Source: Paenisporosarcina sp. OV554 | GTDB taxonomy: Bacteria > Bacillota > Bacilli > Bacillales_A > Planococcaceae | DNA length: 64,000 bases | NCBI RefSeq assembly: GCF_003058165.1 | Contig: NZ_QBUC01000008.1 | Location: forward strand, 1 to 64,000 | Direction of reading: 5' to 3' | In this document: positions 26,886 through 35,754 of the stretch, in pieces | Layout: every line of letters begins with the position of its first letter | Numbering within the stretch: the first letter of the stretch is position 1 | Made by a program: the position numbers and the translations under genes | The notes under the pieces: generated by a model | What the model saw: the letters and a program-made list of their open reading frames with translations, nothing else | Databases searched by the model: none | What the model was told of the DNA's origin: nothing

Positions 26886-27200
26886 CTATCTAAAATCACG
26901 AATCTCTTTAGGGTCATCCGATTTACGATCTGTTAAAATTCCCATCTCATCAATGTGGTGCCTTGCAGCATCATCGCCTAAGTGATAAATAATCGCATAT
27001 AGCACTTTTTGCGCAGCATCATAATGATCATTTTCAGGATCTTTATGGTACTCACGAAATGGAATATGTGCTCGAACATAAGTTTCTAGGTCTGCTTTAT
27101 GCTTGTCATCAAAAACCGACTGCAAAACATGAACTTCCTGCTCAGTTAAGATGCTTTCAGCAGCTATATCAACATAATAAGTCTTTTTATCCTGTATCAT
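26886..27200 (-). CDS. Conserved hypothetical protein
   Basis: 104 residues, soluble, acidic. GAGGAGATGAAGAG precedes the ATG. Recognisable blocks YYVDIAAESI at the N-terminus and HIPFREYHKDPENDHYD and HIDEMGIL later match a small Bacillales family of unknown function that I know only by pattern. No catalytic motif is evident. Confidence 0.65.
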   Translation of the reverse strand: MIQDKKTYYVDIAAESILTEQEVHVLQSVFDDKHKADLETYVRAHIPFREYHKDPENDHYDAAQKVLYAIIYHLGDDAARHHIDEMGILTDRKSDDPKEIRDFR

Positions 27201-27321
27201 CTCTTCATCTCCTCTTAGTCTTTACTACTCACTACCCCTGGTTGCATAATTAAAACATGAAACACTGGCGCAATCCGCTTTTGCATACGAGAGAAGAGAC
27301 TTTCCTTGTCACAGAAAAAGC

Positions 27322-27343
27322 GGCTGAAGATGAAATTTCAGCC
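27322..27343. repeat. GGCTGAAGAT-ATTTCAGCC hairpin
   Basis: Inverted repeat with arms GGCTGAA and TTCAGCC, one of the dispersed hairpin family. Located between two minus-strand genes. Confidence 0.75.
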
Positions 27344-27357
27344 TCCATAAACTCCTA

Positions 27358-28017
27358 TTAAATTGATTTGATTCTCACGACTAACTGAGACACTCTTTGC
27401 TTCGTTTTCGTGCTTGCAGAACTGAATTTTCTCAATGGGTTCTTGCGTCTCCCTTTCGATAGTAAATACATCCATATAATAAACGTAGTTCCACAAGTTA
27501 GATAGCTGACGAAGACCATCGTGGATTTTAAAGTCATCCAATAGCCATTTCTAAAATTAACATCTATCAGATTCCTACCCGAATAAGCTTCAATAACAAG
27601 TGGACCAAATGTAATAACTAATAAAAAAGCACCCACAATCGTCACGATTAAACTCCACATTTTATAAGGTTTATACCACCCTACCCCAAGCATCAACCCT
27701 GCCAACCCAAAAGTTAGCCAGCCTATATCCCGAAAATAGGTAAGAAAATCGGTCATAACAAATGACATGATCAAGATGCCCAATATCGTCAGAACAGTTA
27801 CCGACATAATAGCAGTTAATCCAAATATCTCATAAATCGTTCCAATTATACTTTCTCGCTCTCTGGATTCAAGCTCCTTTTCCCTCTTAACCTTTTTCTC
27901 TTTTCTTTTATCTAGAAAATCGTTCACTATCTTCATACGTTCCGAAAGTTTCAGTCCATTTACAAGATTTTTAAAATTCCTTTCAACTTGTGGAAATCTA
28001 TACCTCCCCAAATTCAT
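27358..28017 (-). CDS. Hypothetical four-helix membrane protein
   Basis: 219 residues. The N-terminal 60 residues are cytoplasmic and highly charged, with KRKEKKVKREKELESRERES likely a coiled coil. Four hydrophobic segments follow (about 61-83, 92-112, 114-138, 160-185) and a basic C-terminus. TTGGAGGGG precedes the ATG. Unknown function; no family recognised. Confidence 0.65.
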   Translation of the reverse strand: MNLGRYRFPQVERNFKNLVNGLKLSERMKIVNDFLDKRKEKKVKREKELESRERESIIGTIYEIFGLTAIMSVTVLTILGILIMSFVMTDFLTYFRDIGWLTFGLAGLMLGVGWYKPYKMWSLIVTIVGAFLLVITFGPLVIEAYSGRNLIDVNFRNGYWMTLKSTMVFVSYLTCGTTFIIWMYLLSKGRRKNPLRKFSSASTKTKQRVSQLVVRIKSI

Positions 28018-28195
28018 TTCATCCCCTCCAAATTTTTACACTGATATTATCATTTTACGATTCAAGGTACCTGTTTTATACCTAGCTAAAGGAATGATTT
28101 GTAAATACTGGTGAAATAAAAGGGAATTAATATGAAAATTCTCCACAAGTTCTGATGGTAATGACCGCTTTTCACTTTTCATAATTCAGGCACTC

Positions 28196-28650
28196 TGGAT
28201 ATGATGTTTTCAGACGTGATGCGTAATTTTTCAGACGGTTTTTAGGGTATTGGTTTACTTGGAAATTCTTTGACTGCTGCTGCCGGTAGGACTGGCAGCC
28301 TTTTTGTTAGATGGCTTTCTGGATATGATGTTTTCAGACGTGATGTGTAATTTTTCAGACGTCCTGCCCTTTTTTTCAGACGTCAGCTCTCTTTTTTCAG
28401 ACGTGAAGCTAAATAAGTCAGACTGAGCATTGGCTCACTCTTTAAAACAGTACTCGCTCACAGAAAAACCCGATAAGCGCTAGCGATCGGGGGTATTCCG
28501 TTCTTAGGAAATTCTTGAATACTGCTGCCGGTAGGACTGGCAGCCTTTTTGTTAGATGGCTTTCTGGATATGACGTTTTCAGACGTGAACCGTAATTTTT
28601 CAGACGTGAAGCCCAAAAATCCAGACTGAGCGTTGGCACACCAAATTCCA
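28196..28650. repeat. Tandem 246-bp word-array elements, CAGACGTG type
   Basis: Three blocks of TTTCAGACGTG units: 28210, 28231; 28334, 28355, 28376, 28397, 28418; 28579, 28600, 28621; all intervals are 21 bp. GGAAATTCTT followed by a CTGCTGCCGGT..ACTGGCAGCCTTTTTG hairpin recurs at 28261 and 28507 (period 246). Blocks end in GACTGAGC-N4-GCTCAC and a GAAAAACCCGATAAGCG..AGCGATCGGGGG hairpin, the same order as in the CCAACTTGG elements at 8486-9059. No gene is supported between 28018 and 28709. Confidence 0.93.
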
Positions 28651-28651
28651 C

Positions 28652-28692
28652 ACAAAAAAATCCAGCAGCACTGTAAGCTAACTGGATTTATT
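28652..28692 (-). terminator. Probable terminator of the yuiD-like gene
   Basis: AAATCCAG ... CTGGATTT imperfect stem with a T tract on the minus strand, just downstream of the gene. Confidence 0.65.
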
Positions 28693-28709
28693 AATAATGA
28701 AATTCCTAC

Positions 28710-29213
28710 CTAATCCATATACCGAGAGGTTCTCACTACACGTCGCTCATCATTTTCAATCTTAGCGGAGATAAGTCCAAGTAAACCACCTAAAATAGCT
28801 CCACCAAGCACTTCAATCGGTTGATGACCGAGAAGTTCTTTTAATTCTTTTTCACTTTCTACATATTCAAAGCTTGGGAAATCTCCTGACATCGCTACAA
28901 TGCTGTCTTCCAAATTATTGACCAGCTGCGCGATTTCTCCCGTATGTCGTCTTATTCCTTGTGCATCATACATCACAATTACACCAAAAACAGCTGCCAA
29001 AGCAGTCTCCGTATGACGCGTTCCTTTATTAGCTGCTACGTATGTTGCCAGTGCCGTTACACCAGCCGAATGGGAACTCGGCATCCCGCCTGTCGTGAAA
29101 GCCTGCTTCCAATCCCATTTTCCTGTCATCTTCTTATGAGTCAATATTTTCAACCCTTGCGCTATCCCAATGGCCGAAAATGCTGTAACCATTCCACGAT
29201 TCATAGTCTTCAT
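28710..29213 (-). CDS. yuiD: YuiD-like divergent PAP2 family protein
   Basis: 167-residue membrane protein of the divergent PAP2 (DUF212) family. Blocks include GIAQGLKI, GGMPSSHSAGVTALATYVA (the phosphatase-like SSH motif) and YDAQGIRRHTGEIAQLVN. Family members are presumed membrane acid phosphatases; the substrate is unknown. GGAGGG precedes the ATG. Confidence 0.9.
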   Translation of the reverse strand: MKTMNRGMVTAFSAIGIAQGLKILTHKKMTGKWDWKQAFTTGGMPSSHSAGVTALATYVAANKGTRHTETALAAVFGVIVMYDAQGIRRHTGEIAQLVNNLEDSIVAMSGDFPSFEYVESEKELKELLGHQPIEVLGGAILGGLLGLISAKIENDERRVVRTSRYMD

Positions 29214-29379
29214 CTACTTCGCCCTCCACTCTACTAATCGATTAACATCAAGTGCAAACCGTACTTCTATTCCTTTTCAATACCCCAACTACATCTTTAT
29301 ATGCGAAATTAAATAAAAATAATCAAAATCGTATACTACATCTTTCTAGTTTCAGACACATCCACATCATTTATACTTG

Positions 29380-29416
29380 TTCGTTGGAACAAAAACCTTT
29401 TTCCTGGGAACAAAAG
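29380..29416. repeat. Minimal word array, GGAACAAAA type
   Basis: GGAACAAAA at 29386 and at 29407, 21 bp apart. Only two units, so taken alone it could be chance; it fits the period seen elsewhere. Confidence 0.45.
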
Positions 29417-29444
29417 AATTTATACTTTTCATAAAAAAAGAAGC

Positions 29445-29466
29445 GGCTGAAGATACAATTTCAGCT
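29445..29466. repeat. GGCTGAAGAT-ATTTCAGCT hairpin
   Basis: Same inverted-repeat design as at 27322 and 60605, preceded by AAAAAAAGAAGC. Confidence 0.72.
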
Positions 29467-29508
29467 ACTTCTTGCATACTTAGCTCATACTAGAAGACAC
29501 AAAACTAT

Positions 29509-29690
29509 TCATGTTTTAACTTTAAAGCCTTCAATCCACTTATAATCAAATTGTCCGTTTGTAATGACATATTGATCGTGATCTGCAAGTACTATATCTC
29601 TCTCTAAAAGCGAAGGCAAGGTAATTCGTTCATCTTTATATTCAGATTGAAAAGATATTTTTTCTTTATAACTCCAACCTCCCTGACTTT
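29509..29690 (-). pseudogene. Short coding remnant downstream of the rsbR-like gene
   Basis: A frame open for about 60 codons ends with VLADHDQYVITNG and FDYKWIEGFKVKT before a stop at 29509. It has the amino-acid make-up of a real protein and GGGAGG near its 5' end, but no ATG, GTG or TTG in frame. It could be a decayed gene or one using a rare start. Family not recognised. Confidence 0.4.
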
Positions 29691-29696
29691 TACCTC

Positions 29697-30548
29697 TTAA
29701 ATCATTTCTTTTTCCTGAAGAGTTTTAATAGCCTGTTTTAAAGATCCAAAAGTTGGAATGTCTTTAAAATCAATCCCTAGTTGGACAGCAGTTTGTGCTA
29801 CTACTGGACTGATGCCAGAAAGAGTTGCGACAATTCCCACGAGGCGCAACGAAGCAATGACCTTAAAAATCTGGTTAGCCACATGTGTATCCATTACAGG
29901 AACCCCTGATAAATCAATGATTAATGACTGTATCCCTAATTTTAGACTTTGTGTTAACGTACTATCCAAAATACAATTTGCTCTAATCGAATCGATATCT
30001 CCGATCAATGGCAACACCCCTACTTGATTAGAAAGAGGGATAATCGGCGCACTCAAATCCCTGATGACAGCTTGTTGAGAAACTAAACGCGTTGTTAATA
30101 TGTTCATATAAACTCTTGAGAAACTTTCAAAAATAAAATCAAACGTCATGTTAATGGTACTTTCCCATTGAAACCATTGCTTGATTGTCACATGCACTGA
30201 CGAAGTTTCCATAAACATTTCGATATACTGCCAATATACCCTCCGAAAATTTCTAAGTTGCTCCGTAACTTCACTTAAGGACGTATCGGAATTAGCACGA
30301 TCCGTTGCAGTTTGACTCGTCCAAGCAAGCACACTCTTTCTCATTTCTTCTTCAGATTGCAAAAGTGAATCTGCAATCACTCTTACGTATGTAATGTTCT
30401 GTTTTTTAATTCTCTCGACAATTTCAGTGGATGCATCCACTGAATAATGCGATCCTTTTTTTGGTAATCTTAAATCCATCCAGCTATCTGTCAAATCGAT
30501 AGAATTCGTCATTAAATAATTATATAAAGCCTGCGTGTTCTCTTTCAT
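29697..30548 (-). CDS. RsbR-type stressosome co-antagonist (STAS protein)
   Basis: 283 residues. N-terminal four-helix RsbRD-like sensor region (about 1-160) and a C-terminal STAS domain (about 165-280): LSAPIIPLSNQVGVLPLIGDID, then LIIDLSGVPVMDTHVANQ. In RsbRA the phosphorylated Thr residues lie in the corresponding IDT and DTxVA positions; here they read IDS and DTH, so the first would be Ser. It probably belongs to a stressosome that controls sigma-B or another partner-switching output. Weak ribosome binding site; no rsbST genes nearby. Confidence 0.85.
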   Translation of the reverse strand: MKENTQALYNYLMTNSIDLTDSWMDLRLPKKGSHYSVDASTEIVERIKKQNITYVRVIADSLLQSEEEMRKSVLAWTSQTATDRANSDTSLSEVTEQLRNFRRVYWQYIEMFMETSSVHVTIKQWFQWESTINMTFDFIFESFSRVYMNILTTRLVSQQAVIRDLSAPIIPLSNQVGVLPLIGDIDSIRANCILDSTLTQSLKLGIQSLIIDLSGVPVMDTHVANQIFKVIASLRLVGIVATLSGISPVVAQTAVQLGIDFKDIPTFGSLKQAIKTLQEKEMI

Positions 30549-30652
30549 TTATTCACCCAGTTCTATTTCATTTTTCCCTACTATTTACAGAAAATTATAT
30601 CACATTATTTTACAATACAATATATCACGCTTTTTTTTTGATGGATTTAGCT

Positions 30653-30703
30653 CTATGAGCGGATTCTTGTCGACTACGCGCGAATCTCTGTCGTCTATGC
30701 GCG
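30653..30703. repeat. Word array, CTAYGCGCG type
   Basis: CTATGAGCG (30653), CTACGCGCG (30674) and CTATGCGCG (30695), each 21 bp apart, just beside a strong terminator. Same period as the other arrays but a GC-rich word. Confidence 0.75.
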
Positions 30704-30724
30704 TTTCAAAGGGAATGCCGTGTA

Positions 30725-30779
30725 AGAACATAAAAAAACTCCAACAATTGAATCAACTGCTGGAGTTTTTTTATGTTCT
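30725..30779. terminator. Long bidirectional terminator
   Basis: Perfect stem with arms AGAACATAAAAAAACTCCA and TGGAGTTTTTTTATGTTCT, ending the minus-strand ydjM-like gene. Confidence 0.88.
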
Positions 30780-30808
30780 TATTAACAATGCTTTTATTTG
30801 CGTCTTTA

Positions 30809-31288
30809 TTATAAATAGTACCCAAACGCTTCGTAACCAAAATACACTGAAAGTAGTGAAAGAACGGCCAATACCATAGACTCTACCGCTCCCCCAGTTC
30901 TTGTTGTCAGAGGGAATCGTACTCTAATCTTCAATGGAAAGAGCAATTTAATGCCGTTTCTCGTTGCCATATCTAAAACTAGATGGCTAGCAATCCCTAC
31001 TAAAATTCCCGCAGTTACCGATTCAATTGTCACAAATGAATTCATAAGAATCGCCATTAACACTAAAAATAGCAAACTATGTGTAAATGACCGATGTCCA
31101 AATAGCACATTTATTACTTTAGAAACAACTGGAAATGCTCGGCCAACCTTACTGCCACCGTGGCAGATATCTGGAATCACTGCGCCGATAACGCCTGCCC
31201 CCACTAAAAGTACTGGATTATAATTCGTAACTTGTGCAAACGCAAGACTTGCTGCCAAACCGCCAATGATGTGTGTTTTCCCTGTCAT
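30809..31288 (-). CDS. YdjM-like membrane-bound metal-dependent hydrolase
   Basis: 159-residue membrane protein of the YdjM (DUF457) family. N-terminal MTGKTHIIGGLAASLA, GAVIPDICH, GHRSFTHSLLF and ASHLVLDMATRNGIKLLFPL carry the conserved His/Asp residues thought to bind metal. GGGAG precedes the ATG. Physiological substrate unknown. Confidence 0.88.
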   Translation of the reverse strand: MTGKTHIIGGLAASLAFAQVTNYNPVLLVGAGVIGAVIPDICHGGSKVGRAFPVVSKVINVLFGHRSFTHSLLFLVLMAILMNSFVTIESVTAGILVGIASHLVLDMATRNGIKLLFPLKIRVRFPLTTRTGGAVESMVLAVLSLLSVYFGYEAFGYYL

Positions 31289-31427
31289 GCTGCTAACTCC
31301 CTTTTCTATGTTATCAAGGCACTGCCCCTATTACTTTACACCATTTTAGGATGGGACTAAATAGAACTTTTCAACTCAATTGAAGATACAATTCCAGCCT
31401 CTTCTAGCATTCTTATGGCACCTAAAA

Positions 31428-31455
31428 AAAGACTCTGGAAAAATCCAGAGTCTTT
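31428..31455 (-). terminator. Terminator of the large nuclease gene
   Basis: AAAGACTCTGGA / TCCAGAGTCTTT with flanking A/T tracts. Confidence 0.92.
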
Positions 31456-31473
31456 ACTACACACTTTTTTGAT

Positions 31474-34400
31474 TTACTTATTCTTGATATTTTTAAACTT
31501 CCACTTCTTCGATTTATTGTCGTAGTAAGCGCCTTCGACCGAAGTCTTTTTGCCTTTTGAAACAATAATGAAGTAGTCATTGAAGCCATCTGTGATTTCA
31601 TTGTCTTGTGCATCAATGAATGACATATCTTTTAGTTTTAAATCATCTTTAATTTTGCTTTGATTTTTCTCTTTCAACAAACCTTTTGGTACTTGATATT
31701 CCAAGTTGAGCGTGAATTCGCCACTTGCCGCAAGGACTTCAAAGTTTTCAGAAGTGATGGTGAATGAACCTGTTGCAAGATCGATACTTACATTTTTATC
31801 TGCATCATTGATTTTATTGACTGCAGCTTCTGTGAAACGAATTCCAATATGTCCCGCTTCATGTTCAACTACTCCGTCTATTTTGATAACAGATGTAGAG
31901 GTGTCAATTTCATCCTCAGTAACTACGACTCCTCCATCTTCAGTTGCAAAGACGTTAACGAGGATTGTCACTGAGTTGTCTCCATATTGTGCAGTAATTG
32001 TTGTTGATCCTTCTGCTTTTGCAGTGATGACACCTTGCTCAACTGAAATGATGTTCGTATCGAACCCACTATATATAGCTTCAGCTGCTACATCTTTGAT
32101 AGTTGTTGTACCATCATATTTTGTTGCTGTTTCAGTTAATTTGAATTGTGCCGTTTGGCCAGATTCTAATTCAAAGTTAGTTTTGTTAGAAGCTAGTGTA
32201 TACGTATCTTCTTTGTGTACGTCTACTTGAATTAATACAGGATCATGGTCAGATGCACGTCCATGAATATCCATATAATTAGCATTAATATGGATCATGT
32301 CAACTAATGTTTTAGCTGCTAAGTTATTTGTAACTAAAACATGGTCAAGAACCTGATTATTTCCTTGATAGTAATAAGAAAAACGTTCACCAGCTGGTAC
32401 TTTTTCGATCATATTTGTTAAGATGCCGCCTTTAAGTGCTGTAAGCGTTGGTGTGAATTCGAAATCATTCATGTCACCAGCTACGATTACTTTTAAGTTC
32501 GGATCTTGTTCTTGTCCTTTTTGTATAAAGTTGTTAATCATTGTTGCAAGTTCAATCCGTTCTGCTTCAGAACCTAAAAATGGAGGTTGATTTTTTCCGA
32601 ATAACGGTTGGTCTCCACCTTTTGAGTTTAAGTGAGCGCCAATCACGACTACTTTTTCACCTTGGAACTCAAATTGAGCTGCTAATGGTTTACGTGTGTT
32701 TTGTTGTGGCAAGTCAAGAATACGTCCAGGATTTTTAGAAAGTTCTCCATCTACCCAAGTTACCGCTTCCGTTGTCCCGCCTTTTGTTCCTTCTGCAAGT
32801 GTGACACGTTCAGGATTGTATAGGTAACCTACGCGGATGTTACCACCTGGTGCTCCACCATCTTGATTGTATTCAGGGGCGATGTCAGTCCACTCGTAAG
32901 TTGGACCTCCTTCAGCGACGATTGCTGCTATCAGGCGCTCATAACTTGCAGAAGCATCTGTGTTACCAGAAGCAGTTTCACCATCATTATCCTGAACTTC
33001 TACTAGTGTAATAATGTCAGGAGATTTCATGTTCACAACAAATGATTTCGCGATTTTCACGACTTTCTCATCAGGTGTGTTCGCTATGTTAGTAGAGAAG
33101 TTTTCTACGTTATAAGAAGCAACGTTTAGTTTGTCTTCTACTGGTTCAATATCAGTTACTAGATTTGGTTTTTCAACACGTGTGATTGTAGGTAAATCTA
33201 CTTCTTCTGTCCAAAGTTTGAAGTTACCGAAACCGAAGCCCATAACTCCAACTATATCACCTGTGTAGAAGTCGCCAGATTTAGCATCGTAATTTCGATT
33301 ATCGATTTTCACGAAAATACGCTCTGGATTGTAATCATTTGCCGAGATAGTGATTCCGCCTAGTACGTTGAATCCGTTGTTTGTTGAGTTTTCTGCAACA
33401 ACTGCGATTTCACCGTTCAATTGAGGACCAATAACTTTTGCATTTGGAACTGCTAGACGCATTAATTCAACAGATTCCCAGAAATCAATACCGTCTTCAG
33501 CCGGATCAAATGAAGTCAATCCGTCGTTTTCGATGTTTTCAGTAACTGGGAAGATATCTGTACCAATAACCAATGGTGCAGGAAGTTCATGTGTACCGTT
33601 TGCAACTGATGTCGTCGCACGAATACGTGTAACTGGTAAGTCATTTGTTTTCATATCTGAGTAACCTTCGTAATACCATTCTTCGACAGTTCCTTCAACA
33701 GTTACTAAGTCACCGACTTTTAAACCATTCGAAGCTTTGTTTACGATAATTGCTTCGGACGTTGTGTTGTCCTTATCCGGGTTAACATCTTGGATAACGA
33801 AGTTTGCTGAGTTATAAAGATGTGTTACCACACCAGTGATATCTTTTACATTAGCACCTTGGTAATCTGAATAGTGACCTTCGCCTTGAATGTCACGAAT
33901 TACTAGGTTGTCCACTTTCAAGACGTTATAAGTAAATGAGAAAACTTCAGAAGTCGTATCACTTATAGCAACAGCTTTAATTGTTGTGTCTTTTGCTAAT
34001 GTAATTGGAGTTGTGTATTTTGTACTTGCCGCAGTAGGCGTTGATCCGTCTACGGTATAGTAGATAGCCGCACCATCAATTGGTGTCAATAACGAAATTT
34101 CTGTGCCTTCAGATACTGTTCCTGGGAAAATATCTGTGTAGACAGCAGGCTTGTTCACTAAGTCAAAGCTTTCTAAGCCTAGTGTTTTAACTTGATACGT
34201 TGTGTTGAATTTAGAAGCGATTCCTGATACATGGACAAGATCGCCAATCTTGTAGCGTTTAGAAAATTCGTCATAAGCTAAGCCATTACGGTTATCGTTA
34301 CGGATAACAACCGATTCCCCATTTTCATGTGTAGCTGTGAATTCGAACGTTCCAAAGTCGTTTACTTTTGTAAGATTAGTGATTGTTACATTGTTTAATT

Positions 34401-35223
34401 GAATTTGTTCACTTTGAGTCTCTTCATTTACGCCAGCAGGTGTGATTTCTTGTACTGCCGGTAGTGGGTTGTTTGAAGAAATTTTCGTAATTTTTGGTTG
34501 TTCCATTTGAAGTTCACCGCTATAGACGGTTACTTTCCCTTCAAGTTCAACGATGTCACCTGGTGTAACGTCCGCTGAAGATGAGAAAATGTAAAGACCT
34601 GCCGTATTATCTTGGATATAAAATGCATTTCCACCCCAGAATCCTGTGCCTGTAGTGACAGTGCCTTTTACTTTGATTAATTTATCCGATCCTACTTCTG
34701 CACGTGCACCAGCAAGGTCAGCCTTTACTTCTGGATCAGGACCTGGAGGAGGTTCTTCTCCGCCGTCAATAAAGTTCATAGATGTAATTGGCGCTTTAAG
34801 ACCTGCATGATTTCCAAAATATTTTTCAAGTGAAGCTGAAATTACAACTTTTTTGCCAAGATTACTTGGATTTAATTTCAATCCAAATTCTGCTCTTAAT
34901 GAAGTTGGAGTAGCTGGCAATTGTACATAAATCATTTTTGATATATCTGTTTCACCTGGAGTAGCTGCAATTGCGTAATTCGTATCACTTTCAGCAGGAT
35001 TTATTACGCTGGTTTCACTTTTAACAAAACCAACTATATATCCTTCTACAGTTACATTTTTCTTAGAATCTACTACAAATTGTGCAATTGCTTCATCGAC
35101 TTTTAGTGCTGTTTCTGCTGCAGATGCAGTTGGTGCTGTGATATATGGTACAACCATCGAGATTACTAGTAAGAAAGCTAATGCGATCTTACTGAAAGCA
35201 TGCTTCAATATGTCTTTCGTCAT
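31474..35223 (-). CDS. Large secreted ExeM/YhcR-like nuclease
   Basis: 1249-residue secreted protein. The ATG at 35223 follows GAGGAG by eight bases (a GTG at 35232 is too close). A signal peptide ends near TASAA. Domains in order: a DUF6359-like region with KVVISASLEKYFG; OB-fold nucleic-acid-binding repeats (one at about 165-270, more at 450-650); a chitobiase-type CHB_HEX domain (IYYTVDGSTPTAAST); an endonuclease/exonuclease/phosphatase domain at about 700-1000 (ASYNVENF, LVEVQDNDG, GAHLNSKG, VAGDMNDFE, SDHDPVLI); and a Big_2-like domain. There is no sortase or SLH anchor, so it is probably released. Likely role: extracellular DNA degradation for nutrient use. Confidence 0.9.
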   Translation of the reverse strand: MTKDILKHAFSKIALAFLLVISMVVPYITAPTASAAETALKVDEAIAQFVVDSKKNVTVEGYIVGFVKSETSVINPAESDTNYAIAATPGETDISKMIYVQLPATPTSLRAEFGLKLNPSNLGKKVVISASLEKYFGNHAGLKAPITSMNFIDGGEEPPPGPDPEVKADLAGARAEVGSDKLIKVKGTVTTGTGFWGGNAFYIQDNTAGLYIFSSSADVTPGDIVELEGKVTVYSGELQMEQPKITKISSNNPLPAVQEITPAGVNEETQSEQIQLNNVTITNLTKVNDFGTFEFTATHENGESVVIRNDNRNGLAYDEFSKRYKIGDLVHVSGIASKFNTTYQVKTLGLESFDLVNKPAVYTDIFPGTVSEGTEISLLTPIDGAAIYYTVDGSTPTAASTKYTTPITLAKDTTIKAVAISDTTSEVFSFTYNVLKVDNLVIRDIQGEGHYSDYQGANVKDITGVVTHLYNSANFVIQDVNPDKDNTTSEAIIVNKASNGLKVGDLVTVEGTVEEWYYEGYSDMKTNDLPVTRIRATTSVANGTHELPAPLVIGTDIFPVTENIENDGLTSFDPAEDGIDFWESVELMRLAVPNAKVIGPQLNGEIAVVAENSTNNGFNVLGGITISANDYNPERIFVKIDNRNYDAKSGDFYTGDIVGVMGFGFGNFKLWTEEVDLPTITRVEKPNLVTDIEPVEDKLNVASYNVENFSTNIANTPDEKVVKIAKSFVVNMKSPDIITLVEVQDNDGETASGNTDASASYERLIAAIVAEGGPTYEWTDIAPEYNQDGGAPGGNIRVGYLYNPERVTLAEGTKGGTTEAVTWVDGELSKNPGRILDLPQQNTRKPLAAQFEFQGEKVVVIGAHLNSKGGDQPLFGKNQPPFLGSEAERIELATMINNFIQKGQEQDPNLKVIVAGDMNDFEFTPTLTALKGGILTNMIEKVPAGERFSYYYQGNNQVLDHVLVTNNLAAKTLVDMIHINANYMDIHGRASDHDPVLIQVDVHKEDTYTLASNKTNFELESGQTAQFKLTETATKYDGTTTIKDVAAEAIYSGFDTNIISVEQGVITAKAEGSTTITAQYGDNSVTILVNVFATEDGGVVVTEDEIDTSTSVIKIDGVVEHEAGHIGIRFTEAAVNKINDADKNVSIDLATGSFTITSENFEVLAASGEFTLNLEYQVPKGLLKEKNQSKIKDDLKLKDMSFIDAQDNEITDGFNDYFIIVSKGKKTSVEGAYYDNKSKKWKFKNIKNK

Positions 35224-35395
35224 CCATTTCACTCCTCAATATGAAAATTTTATGCTACTTTATGATTATATCAAAACATTGTAAGGGTTTTCATAAGAAT
35301 TTGTAAAATTCTTTTTGTTTTTGTAAAGGTAGCTAAGAAGTCTGTCTTCATTGTTAAGTAATATATAAAGGACTGTAAATATTACTTCTTTTAAT

Positions 35396-35650
35396 AGGCG
35401 GTAGTAGCCGAAATAGCATCTACGGCTACTTGGTTAGTTAAAGTTAGTGTCGATTCTGTAGTAAACCAAAATCAAGGAACAATTTCCCCGAAGGTTGTAG
35501 GGGAGCTACGAAAGCACACGAGCCGCAAGATTACCTGTACTAGTAATGGGAGATGTGAAGAAGTCACATCCCCCTCTTACTCATTCGTTAGGTAAAGGTG
35601 CAGCTTTGTGTCTTCCAAAACTCCCCGGAAACCTGAGTGATTTTCGGAGT
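35396..35650 (+). repeat. Composite dispersed element: hairpin plus GCAAGA-hairpin copy 2
   Basis: First part: hairpin TAGCCGAAATAGCATCTACGGCTA (arms TAGCCG / CGGCTA, about 35407-35430) followed by GTAGTAAACCAAAAT, the reverse of the pattern before 60605 and 60926. Second part: GTTGTAGG, GAGCTACGAAAGCACACG, GCAAGATT (35525) and the stem GATGTGA-agaag-TCACATC (35552-35570, extended by GGG/CCC). It ends with CTCCCCGGAAACCTGAGTGA, shared with 38895-38920. This fills the 35233-35685 gap; no gene is seen. Confidence 0.7.
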
Positions 35651-35685
35651 CCACTCCCGCTCACACATTTATCCCAGTGAAAAGA

Positions 35686-35753
35686 AAAAGTGCCAGGCAT
35701 CTTCACTTTTGCTGGACGTTTATGTCCCGTTGATAAGTGAAGTGCCTGACACC
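35686..35753. repeat. Long imperfect hairpin with GTGCCAGGCA/TGCCTGACAC ends; also terminator
   Basis: Arms AAGTGCCAGGCATCTTCACTT and AAGTGAAGTGCCTGACAC pair over about 18 bp around a 26-bp loop, with A/T tracts on both sides. It resembles REP-type hairpins near IS200-like transposases in bacilli, and probably also ends the mtn operon. Confidence 0.65.
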
Positions 35754-35754
35754 T

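Noticed and set aside
28196-28650. CRISPR array
   Set aside because: Repeats are only 8-9 bp, spacers about 12 bp and similar to each other, total period 21 bp, and no cas genes are in the window.
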